Shown: piece by piece, positions 55,483-62,589 of the stretch
How the letters are laid out: each line of letters begins with the position of its first letter
Position numbering within the stretch: the stretch's first letter is position 1
Assembly: GCF_024500045.1 (NCBI RefSeq)
Contig: NZ_JTEO01000005.1
Span: 62,001-126,000 of the forward strand
Direction of reading: 5' to 3'
Length of the DNA: 64,000 nucleotides
DNA from: Methanolobus chelungpuianus
Lineage (GTDB): Archaea > Halobacteriota > Methanosarcinia > Methanosarcinales > Methanosarcinaceae
Program-made: the position numbers and the translations under genes
The notes under the pieces: model-generated
Told to the model about the DNA's origin: nothing
Databases searched by the model: none
What the model saw: the letters and a program-made list of their open reading frames with translations, nothing else

Positions 55483-55842
55483 ATGATGAAACATCTTATC
55501 CAGTTTGCCATTATCCTTCTAGTCGGCTTTCTAGGTGATCTCTTCCAGTCGTCCCTGAATATACCAGTACCTGGGAACATAATAGGCATGCTGTTGCTGC
55601 TTATCCTGCTGCTTACCGGCCTGCTGAAAATGTCCATGATAGAAGATGTAAGCAACTTCATGCTGAAGCATCTCTCATTCTTCTTCATACCTGCAGCCGT
55701 GGGACTGATAAGCTGTTTTTCGGTACTGGAAGGCAAATGGGCCGAACTGATGTTCATTTCTGTCTTTTCGACCTTCATAATAGCAGTGGTGACCGGTACG
55801 ACTGTCCAGATGCTTATGAAAAGGAGGAAGGCCGGTGAGTGA
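55483..55842 (+). CDS. lrgA: CidA/LrgA family membrane protein
   Basis: A 119-residue holin-like membrane protein with four hydrophobic segments and the family block LNIPVPGNIIGMLLLLILLL, then FFFIPAAVGLISCF. Recent work links Lrg/Cid proteins to pyruvate, acetate or glycolate transport. Its end overlaps the lrgB start by 8 bases, so it forms a coupled pair. Confidence 0.9.
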   Translation: MMKHLIQFAIILLVGFLGDLFQSSLNIPVPGNIIGMLLLLILLLTGLLKMSMIEDVSNFMLKHLSFFFIPAAVGLISCFSVLEGKWAELMFISVFSTFIIAVVTGTTVQMLMKRRKAGE

Positions 55843-56539
55843 GCTCTTCTCTGTTTTCGTGAAGTCTCCCATTTTTGGAATAGGGATATCACTTTTGGCA
55901 TTCTATGCAGGCAGCCTCGTCTATAAGAGAACAGGTTCTCCCCTGATGAACCCGTTAGTGCTTAGTATGCTGATGATCATTGCACTGCTTTTGGCCTTTC
56001 ACGTCAGCTTTGATGATTATAACCGGGGAGGAAGTTTCATATCTTTCTTCCTTGGGCCTGCCACTGTCATCCTGGCCGTGCCACTGTACAGGAAGATAAG
56101 CCTGCTCAGAGAGAACGCCATGCCCATACTTGCAGGCATAGGCATAGGCTCAGCAGCAGGTATTGCCAGCATCATCCTGATGTGCAGGCTGTTCGGTCTT
56201 GATGAACTTGTAAGTGTCTCCATGATTCCCAAATCCGTGACAACGCCTATCGGGATAGAGATCTCCGGCCAGCTTGGAGGCGTGCCGTCGATCACTGTGG
56301 CTGCCATAGTCTTCACAGGCGTGACCGGCGTCCTGCTGGGTCCCGTAGTATGCAGGCTGTTCAGGATAGAGGACAAAGTGGCAGTAGGAATTGCTATCGG
56401 CACCTCTTCCCATGCCCTTGGCACCACCAAGGCTGTGGAACTGGGAGAGACCGAGGGTGCCATGAGCGGGCTTGCGATCGGTATCGCGGGACTGGTGACG
56501 GTGTTCCTTGCACCTGTACTGGCTAAATTGCTGATGTGA
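55835..56539 (+). CDS. lrgB: LrgB family membrane protein
   Basis: A 234-residue membrane protein with about six to seven segments and LrgB blocks FFLGPATVILAVPLYRKI, SMIPKSVTTPIGIEISGQLG and GTSSHALGTTKAVELGETEG. It starts with GTG inside the lrgA end. The pair may transport a small organic acid; the exact one is unknown. Confidence 0.92.
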   Translation: MSELFSVFVKSPIFGIGISLLAFYAGSLVYKRTGSPLMNPLVLSMLMIIALLLAFHVSFDDYNRGGSFISFFLGPATVILAVPLYRKISLLRENAMPILAGIGIGSAAGIASIILMCRLFGLDELVSVSMIPKSVTTPIGIEISGQLGGVPSITVAAIVFTGVTGVLLGPVVCRLFRIEDKVAVGIAIGTSSHALGTTKAVELGETEGAMSGLAIGIAGLVTVFLAPVLAKLLM

Positions 56540-56691
56540 GAGAGACAGCTAATCCTTTATGCAACCTGCTCATTTTTGTGCGCCCGCAAATTAAATAAGC
56601 CTGCCAGACAAGAATTTACAGGACAGCGGCCTTCTTGCCGGATCAGGTAATTAATGCCGCACATGAAAACATCTAACAGAGCTGTAATAGC

Positions 56692-57552
56692 ATGAGCACG
56701 GACATCTACTATTTTTCAGGAACAGGAAATTCACTGTACGTGGCAAGGGAGCTTCAGAAAAGGCTCCCTGACTCCCGGCTGGTGCCGATAGTGGGCCTTC
56801 TGCACAAAGATGTCATAGAGACTGGTGCAGAGACCATCGGGATCGTGTTTCCTGTGCATGCCCTGACCATTCCCCTGGCAGTGCGGCAATTCCTGAGAAA
56901 ACTTAACCCGGCCTCAGCAGAATACGTCTTTGCCATTGCAACGCGCCTGGGCATTGTTTTCAGGGATTTCAGGAGAATAGACCGGGCGCTTAAAGCTAAG
57001 GACAGGCGCCTTGACTCGCAGTTTATCATCAATATGTATAACAATGATGTGAAGGGCAGGGATTACAAGGTTCCCGGTGAGACTGAACTCCTGGAGATAG
57101 AAACTTCCGTTCAGGGCCAACTGGATACTATCCAGGAAATTATCCTGAACAAGGAAATGAGTAAAGAAGAAGACAGTGGCTACCTTATAGACCTGCCATT
57201 CAGCCGTCCGGTCAATAATCTACTGGAAAGGTTCCTTACTTCCTGTATGACCTTTTCAGAGCATATAGGAGGCGTGAACTACTTCTGGTCGGACTCCGCC
57301 TGTACAGGCTGCGGGATCTGCGCGAGGGTCTGCCTGTCGCAGAAGATAAAGATGACAGACAAAAAGCCGGTCTGGCAGAAGGATGTACTCTGCTATATGT
57401 GCTATGCCTGCATCAATTACTGTCCCGCAAAAGCCGTCCAGATAAACAGCATACCCGGTGTCAAGTCCCATACAAGGGAAAACAAGAGATACCCTCATCC
57501 TTATGCAGGCATTGAGGACATTTCCGGACAAAAAGGAATACCTGACCATTAA
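56692..57552 (+). CDS. Flavodoxin-ferredoxin (EFR1-type) electron-transfer protein
   Basis: A 286-residue protein with an N-terminal flavodoxin fold (IYYFSGTGNSLYVARELQKR, FMN phosphate loop) and a C-terminal pair of [4Fe-4S] motifs: CTGCGICARVC and CYMCYACINYCPAKAV. It is a typical EFR1 family protein. It likely moves electrons in the cytoplasm; the partner is unknown. It is followed after 21 bp by a small unknown gene in the same direction. Confidence 0.88.
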   Translation: MSTDIYYFSGTGNSLYVARELQKRLPDSRLVPIVGLLHKDVIETGAETIGIVFPVHALTIPLAVRQFLRKLNPASAEYVFAIATRLGIVFRDFRRIDRALKAKDRRLDSQFIINMYNNDVKGRDYKVPGETELLEIETSVQGQLDTIQEIILNKEMSKEEDSGYLIDLPFSRPVNNLLERFLTSCMTFSEHIGGVNYFWSDSACTGCGICARVCLSQKIKMTDKKPVWQKDVLCYMCYACINYCPAKAVQINSIPGVKSHTRENKRYPHPYAGIEDISGQKGIPDH

Positions 57553-57573
57553 TTTAACTGCCAGGGGATTTTC

Positions 57574-57801
57574 ATGATACACATCCAGAAAAGATACCAG
57601 GACATTGCTGATGAGATCAGTGAGGAAGACATCGATCTTGTGAAGATCAACCTGACCATCACAAGGAAGATCTGCTGCGGCGGCAGGGACAAGAAGGACT
57701 ATGAGCTGGGCTGGGTGGAGCACCCGAAGGACATGAAGCTGACCACTGTGAGGGAATATGTTATCAGGAACAGGGTGCTTGAGGTATGGATAGAACCCTG
57801 A
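57574..57801 (+). CDS. Small protein of unknown function
   Basis: A 75-residue soluble protein beginning MIHIQKRYQDIADEISEEDI, with a central KICCGGRDKKDYELGW and a beta-rich end (VIRNRVLEVWIEP). AGGGGATT before the ATG is a good ribosome-binding site and codon use matches the neighbours. I recognise no family. It may be co-transcribed with the EFR1-type gene. Confidence 0.65.
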   Translation: MIHIQKRYQDIADEISEEDIDLVKINLTITRKICCGGRDKKDYELGWVEHPKDMKLTTVREYVIRNRVLEVWIEP

Positions 57802-57863
57802 GTGAACTGGACCTCAAACTCCCCAGGAAGGAAAGGAGTTGATGGGAGCGGGCTTGCTCCGGT

Positions 57864-58154
57864 TTACTCCACTTCCAGTTCCAGACCGCCTATAACGCCT
57901 GTTACTGCGTTGAATACCAATGCTGTGATTACGCCCGAGAGAAAGCCAAGAACACAGTAGAATATGGGTAATGCGATGATGGCTCCGGCACCGAACAGCA
58001 TCCCCCCGGTCCCCTGACTATACATCATGGGGCCCATCGTGAAGGAGAAAAGGGTCATGATAATTCCGAATATCAGGCCCAGTATTGCATAGATTATACC
58101 CATGATCTTCCCCAGTGAAAGCACACTTATTTTTGTAATGTATCTTTTTACCAT
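57864..58154 (-). CDS. Small DUF3566-like membrane protein
   Basis: A 96-residue protein with two long hydrophobic regions: IMGIIYAILGLIFGIIMTLF and a second around IIALPIFYCVLGFLSGVITA. It begins MVKRYITKISVLSLGKI. The start at 58154 is chosen because GGAGGT lies seven bases before it; the frame extends five codons further upstream. It resembles the small archaeal DUF3566 membrane proteins. Function unknown. Confidence 0.78.
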   Translation of the reverse strand: MVKRYITKISVLSLGKIMGIIYAILGLIFGIIMTLFSFTMGPMMYSQGTGGMLFGAGAIIALPIFYCVLGFLSGVITALVFNAVTGVIGGLELEVE

Positions 58155-58367
58155 AAGTAAAACCTCCATTAGTATATTCTTTAGTGAGAATTTAAAAATA
58201 TAGCGGGTGAAGAAGGGCTCATCTCAAATTCTCGTAAGCAGGATCGCAGGCGATAAGGCTGCCAGGATAATACAGCTTGCTTTTGTTAAATGCTACCCGA
58301 GAACGCCTATTGAGTGCGTTCAGCGGGAAAAGTGGCGGAGATGAAAGAAACTGAGATAGAAGCAACA

Positions 58368-58515
58368 ATCCTTAAATACCACCTCCCCCAATTCCCCTCT
58401 AATGTCAAACTCTACCACAACTCACACTGTATCCAACGTGTCTGTAGTAGTGGTAGTACTGTCAGCTTGAGCAAGAACAAAGGAAATTTTTCTGGCTCAA
58501 GTGCGCTGTTTTTGG
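58368..58515 (+). ncRNA. Candidate structured RNA upstream of the acetolactate-synthase-like gene
   Basis: A TATA-like CCTTAAATACC (58368-58378) is followed by a C-rich stretch (ACCTCCCCCAATTCCCCTC, 58381-58399) and two inverted repeats. CTACCAC (58412-58418) pairs with GTGGTAG (58450-58456), with an inner ACAC/GTGT. CTTGAGC (58466-58472) pairs with GCTCAAG (58495-58501). A TTTTT run follows at 58509-58513. The block could be a small RNA or the leader of the next gene. The rest of 58170-58367 shows nothing I can name. Confidence 0.38.
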
Positions 58516-58571
58516 TTAATTACTGATTAGTGTATCCTGTGCCGGGAATGTTTCTTTCACGGAGAATGAAA

Positions 58572-60344
58572 ATGAAGGAAATGAACGGAGCAGAAGTTCT
58601 GGTTAAATGCCTGGAGGACCTTGGGGTCAGACACATCTTTGGTTATACGGGGGCGGCGATACTGCCTGTATTCCATGCCCTCCGGGAGAGCAGTATAGAG
58701 ATAATCATCAATTCCAACGAGCAGTCGGCGGCGTTCAGCGCAGCCGGTTATTCGCGGTCCTGCGGGCAGGTCGGGGTAGCCATAGTCACGTCCGGGCCTG
58801 CGATCACCAATACGCTCACCAGTGTTGCGGACGCATATGGGGACAGCATCCCACTTCTGGTATTCGCGGGGCAGGTCCCGGAGCATAAGATCGGTACCGA
58901 CTCATTCCAGCACATCAATGTCAAGGGCATTTTCGGGGAAGCTGCCAAGAAGGTCATCCAGCTATCCAATGACGATGACGTCGAGGCTATCGTCAAAGAT
59001 GCGTACTATCTTGCGAGATCAGGTAAGCCGGGGCCTGTCGTCATAGATTTCCCCATGGATAAGCAGCAGAATATCCACGAGTACCGGGGAATCAATGTCA
59101 AGCTGTTCGAGGAGAGTTACCGCGATGACAGGCATCTCTGCGAAGAACAGTGCGCGGAGTTCTTCCGGCTGCTAATCAACTCGAAACGGCCCCTGCTCTA
59201 TCTTGGAGGCGGGCTCAACTCGGAAGCAGGCAGCCGGGCTATCCTGGAGTTCAATGAGCATTTCAATATCCCTTCGGTCAACACCCTCATGGCAAAAGGG
59301 GTTATTGACGCGAGGGACGAGCTCAACCTTGGCATGTTGGGTATGTTCGGCACGCCCTATGCCAACATGCTCATCCAGGAGAACGACTTTTTCTTTGCAA
59401 TCGGCGTCCGCTGGGATGACAGGGTTGCGGAGAAGGTAGGGTTTGCAACAGGCACTGACATAGCCTACATAGATATCAATCCCGAGAAGATGCACCAGAT
59501 AAAGATAGAGCGCAGTCCGAAGTTCACATTCATAGGGGATGCGGCCACGGCTGTCCGTGACCTGCTCAGTTACGCCGTAAAACATGAAATCACCCTGGAT
59601 ATCCAAGAATGGCAGGAACGCGCCAGGTTCCTCAAACGGTCCTGGCCCCTGGATTACAACCGGGGATCCGAACACATACAATCCTCCGAGGTCATGGCCC
59701 TTCTGGCGGGCTATATTGACGGGAACACAAAGATAAGCACGGGTGTCGGCAATCACCAGATGCTGGCGGCACAATACCTGCCCATGCAGAAAGCAAAATC
59801 CTTCATGAGCTCAGGCTCCTTCGGAACGATGGGCTTTTCACTGCCCACGGCCATCGGAGTCTGTTACGCTAACCCGGATGCAAGAGTGATCGCAATCGAC
59901 GGTGATGGCAGCCTTAAAATGAACCTTGGGGAACTGCACACCATTGCAGCCTTGGAACTGCCCGTCAAGATACTCCTCCTGAACAACCGGAGCGACGGCA
60001 TGGTCCAGAACCTGCAGGATGCAGGTTACGGGGGAGCCCGGACAGGAACCCAGAGGCAAAAGGATGTTCGTTTTGCCGATATCGCAATGTCATTTGGTTT
60101 CAGTTACGCGGCAAGGATAAAAGATAGGAGAGACCTGAAAAGCACCCTGGAGACATTCCTGAATGCAGGCGGACCCTGCTTCCTGGAGATCTGCACTGAC
60201 AGCGAGGAGATCCTGTTCCCGAAAGTCCCGTCAGGAGGAGCCTACAAAGACATGATCCTTGGGCCTTATATTAAATGCATGGAAGCTGCCCCGATCACCG
60301 GCACGCCTGAAGAAATGGAGTACATGGAAGAACTGCCTGTCTGA
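58572..60344 (+). CDS. Acetolactate-synthase-like ThDP enzyme (large subunit type)
   Basis: A 590-residue thiamine diphosphate enzyme. Visible parts are the activating Glu in NSNEQSAAFSAAGY near residue 50, the central FAD/NAD-like domain (about 190-350), and the ThDP motif IDGDGSLKMNLGELHTI ending in LLLNN near residue 475. This matches acetolactate synthase, but the usual GMLGMHG block is GMLGMFG here and no small regulatory subunit lies next to it. It may be a catabolic or divergent paralogue. I choose the ATG at 58572 because GGAG lies seven bases before it. A hairpin plus T-run follows. Confidence 0.82.
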   Translation: MKEMNGAEVLVKCLEDLGVRHIFGYTGAAILPVFHALRESSIEIIINSNEQSAAFSAAGYSRSCGQVGVAIVTSGPAITNTLTSVADAYGDSIPLLVFAGQVPEHKIGTDSFQHINVKGIFGEAAKKVIQLSNDDDVEAIVKDAYYLARSGKPGPVVIDFPMDKQQNIHEYRGINVKLFEESYRDDRHLCEEQCAEFFRLLINSKRPLLYLGGGLNSEAGSRAILEFNEHFNIPSVNTLMAKGVIDARDELNLGMLGMFGTPYANMLIQENDFFFAIGVRWDDRVAEKVGFATGTDIAYIDINPEKMHQIKIERSPKFTFIGDAATAVRDLLSYAVKHEITLDIQEWQERARFLKRSWPLDYNRGSEHIQSSEVMALLAGYIDGNTKISTGVGNHQMLAAQYLPMQKAKSFMSSGSFGTMGFSLPTAIGVCYANPDARVIAIDGDGSLKMNLGELHTIAALELPVKILLLNNRSDGMVQNLQDAGYGGARTGTQRQKDVRFADIAMSFGFSYAARIKDRRDLKSTLETFLNAGGPCFLEICTDSEEILFPKVPSGGAYKDMILGPYIKCMEAAPITGTPEEMEYMEELPV

Positions 60345-60382
60345 ATCCCGGATTTGTATTCGGGATATATTACCAACACAAC

Positions 60383-60440
60383 GACACTAAAGTGCAGGGA
60401 CATTGACTTTGAGTATTAGTGTCTTTGCGCCTTTGCTTTT
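60383..60440 (+). terminator. Long-loop hairpin and T-rich tail after the acetolactate-synthase-like gene
   Basis: GACACTAA (60383-60390) pairs with TTAGTGTC (60416-60423) across 25 bases, followed by a T-rich stretch with TTTTTT at about 60439-60444. The minus-strand reading has GCAAAGGCGCAAAGACAC, a degenerate repeat-like word. Other parts of 60345-60662 hold small hairpins (for example CCGCCGAAGGCGG at 60497-60509) but no gene I can support. Confidence 0.4.
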
Positions 60441-60662
60441 TTGTTAGTTTTAACCGCAAATTGACTAACATCGATTGACATGACAAACGCAACCACCCGC
60501 CGAAGGCGGCATATTCCTTTGCTGCCGTATAGAAGGGATAACATTGCATTTATCCAATCATTGAAGGCATGGATAAAAGAAAAGATGCTAGGGAGCGGAA
60601 TCCATCAGGAATCTGCTCCGGTGACTGCGCTATTTTACTGCAGGACGTGCCCTTGCCGGAAA

Positions 60663-61949
60663 TCACATTTCCCTGTTATCGACAACTCTCCTGCTCTTCT
60701 TCTCACTGCGGGGCAGTGCGCCCAGTCCCACACATTCCACGTCAACGCTGACGCCGATAAAATCCTGGAAGGCCTTATCGAGCTTCTTTGCCTTGAGCCT
60801 GCAGTTCTCATGGTCTTCTGCATCCTCGATCTCGACCCTGAAGAGCATGGTATCCCTGCCCGCATCCCTTTCAAGGATTATCTGGTACTCGCTGCTCACG
60901 CCTTCCACTCTCTGGATGACATCCTCTATCTGTCCTGGATAGATGTTCACACCCTTGATCTTGATGCGGTCGTCCGTGCGGCCCAGCAGGCGGTCTATGC
61001 GCGGGAAAGGACATCCACACTGGCAGGGCTCGGGCAGTATCCGTGTGAGGTCCCTTGTCCTGTAGCGTATCAGCGGGGCACCTTCCTTGGTCAGTGTGGT
61101 TATGACCAGCTCACCCAGGGTGCCGTCGGGAAGCCTCTCTCCCGTAAGCGGGTCGATTATCTCAAAGAAAAGATGATCGGACCAGTAATGCAGACCCTCA
61201 TGCAGCGAGCAGTCCAGTGCGATGCCGGGACCATATATCTCGGTCAGGCCGAAGATATCATAAGTGTCTATCCCCAGCTCGTCCTCGATACGTGCCCTCA
61301 TCTTCGGGCTCCATCGCTCGGAACCGATGATGCCGACCTTAAGGCTTATTTTGTCTTTCAGACCCCTTTTTGTGATTTCCTCGGCAAGCAGCAGGGCATA
61401 AGAGGAAGTACTTGCAAGCGCCGTGGACTTGAGGTCAAGCATCATCTGCAATTGTTTTTCCGTATTGCCCGGACCCATGGGAACGGCCATTGCACCCAGC
61501 AGTTCCGCTCCTGCCTGAAACCCGATGCCTGCGGTCCATAGCCCGTATCCCGGCGTGATCTGTATCCTGTCCCTGCTGCTAAGACCTGCAAGCCTATAGC
61601 AACGCATCATCATGTCAGCCCACACTTCCACATCCCTCCTTGTATACGGGATGATGACAGGGCTTCCGGTAGTGCCCGAAGATGAATGTATCCTTACGAT
61701 TTCCTCGTCCGGCACTGCCTGTAATCCCAGTGGATAGGCATCCCTCAGTTCTTCTTTTGTGGTAAAAGGAAGAATGGTTATGTCCTCCAGGGCTTCTATT
61801 GTATCGATATCAACGCCGGCTTCCCCGTACTTTCTCTGGTAGAAGGGACTTCCCTGCATGACCCTCCGTAGGAGCTCCCGGAGTCTGACAGTTGTTTCTT
61901 CCGCTGATATGCCCAGGCCTGAGCTCTCAATCCCAGGACAGTCACACAT
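60663..61949 (-). CDS. paaK: Phenylacetate-CoA ligase (aryl-CoA ligase)
   Basis: Activates phenylacetate or a related aryl acid to its CoA thioester with ATP. The 428-residue adenylating enzyme has the P-loop-like IHSSSGTTGSPVIIPYTRRD near residue 95, FGLTEIYGPGIALDC, and the hinge and C-terminal motif RTDDRIKIKGVNIYPGQIED. The start is the ATG overlapping the last 8 bases of iorB, so translation is coupled. With iorA and iorB it can turn aryl acids into aryl pyruvates for aromatic amino acids, or work in the degradative direction. Confidence 0.92.
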   Translation of the reverse strand: MCDCPGIESSGLGISAEETTVRLRELLRRVMQGSPFYQRKYGEAGVDIDTIEALEDITILPFTTKEELRDAYPLGLQAVPDEEIVRIHSSSGTTGSPVIIPYTRRDVEVWADMMMRCYRLAGLSSRDRIQITPGYGLWTAGIGFQAGAELLGAMAVPMGPGNTEKQLQMMLDLKSTALASTSSYALLLAEEITKRGLKDKISLKVGIIGSERWSPKMRARIEDELGIDTYDIFGLTEIYGPGIALDCSLHEGLHYWSDHLFFEIIDPLTGERLPDGTLGELVITTLTKEGAPLIRYRTRDLTRILPEPCQCGCPFPRIDRLLGRTDDRIKIKGVNIYPGQIEDVIQRVEGVSSEYQIILERDAGRDTMLFRVEIEDAEDHENCRLKAKKLDKAFQDFIGVSVDVECVGLGALPRSEKKSRRVVDNREM

Positions 61950-62589
61950 TCGTCTCACACCCTTCCATTGATGGTTTTTTTGTCCGGATGTCCTCATCCT
62001 TTGGAATGCTCTCAATGGCCCTGTCAAAGACCCTGCGGTTGACATCCCTGTGTTTTTCGGGGATCAGTTTCTCAAGCACACCCCACAGGTACTCCTCCGA
62101 GAAAGGTAAAAGGCCCGCACCTGCAGCTGCAGCTATCATGGCAACGTTAGCCGCCTTGTAGGTGCCTGCATCCTTTGCAAGCCTGGTGAAATCGGCAGAT
62201 ATCATACTCTGGCACTTATCCTGACAGTTATCCCTCAGGAATCCGATGAGCCGGTCAGGCTCATACTTGACCGGACCCTGAGTGGACGGCACTATTGCAT
62301 GCTCGTTAACTATCAGGCTGCCGCCTTTACGCATATAGCGAAGGTTCCTGGCTGCCTCTGCAGGTTCAAGCCCTATGATAAGATCGGCTGTCCCCTGAGG
62401 TATAAGTGAGCCGCATACTTCATTCCCTATCCTCACATGGCTTGTTACCGAGCCTTCCCTCTGCGCCATGCCTATGGTCTCGGCTGTGGCTACATGGAAA
62501 CCTGCATCCATAGCTGCCGTGGCAAGCAGGCGGGAAGCCAGCACGACACCCTGGCCTCCCACGCCTGCGATGAGAATATCGAACTTCAT
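61942..62589 (-). CDS. iorB: Indolepyruvate ferredoxin oxidoreductase, beta subunit
   Basis: Gamma-domain type subunit of the two-subunit enzyme that interconverts aryl pyruvates and aryl-acetyl-CoA with ferredoxin. The 215-residue form begins MKFDILIAGVGGQGVVLASR and has ETIGMAQREGSVTSHVRIGN, both typical. The ATG overlaps the iorA stop (ATGA). The frame is open upstream but that part is inside iorA. Confidence 0.94.
   Translation of the reverse strand: MKFDILIAGVGGQGVVLASRLLATAAMDAGFHVATAETIGMAQREGSVTSHVRIGNEVCGSLIPQGTADLIIGLEPAEAARNLRYMRKGGSLIVNEHAIVPSTQGPVKYEPDRLIGFLRDNCQDKCQSMISADFTRLAKDAGTYKAANVAMIAAAAGAGLLPFSEEYLWGVLEKLIPEKHRDVNRRVFDRAIESIPKDEDIRTKKPSMEGCETNV

Noticed and set aside
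58314-58526. 70-codon plus-strand frame before the acetolactate-synthase-like gene
   Set aside because: Runs through the inverted repeats and C-rich stretch, with Ser-rich noise-like composition.
60421-60445. GCAAAGGCGCAAAGACAC-like word on the minus strand considered as a mobile repeat
   Set aside because: Seen once only in the window, with no terminal repeats or target duplication.
60480-61541. Plus-strand open frame of 353 codons
   Set aside because: Most of it is antisense to paaK, whose motifs are complete. The first 60 codons in the gap show no recognisable domain.
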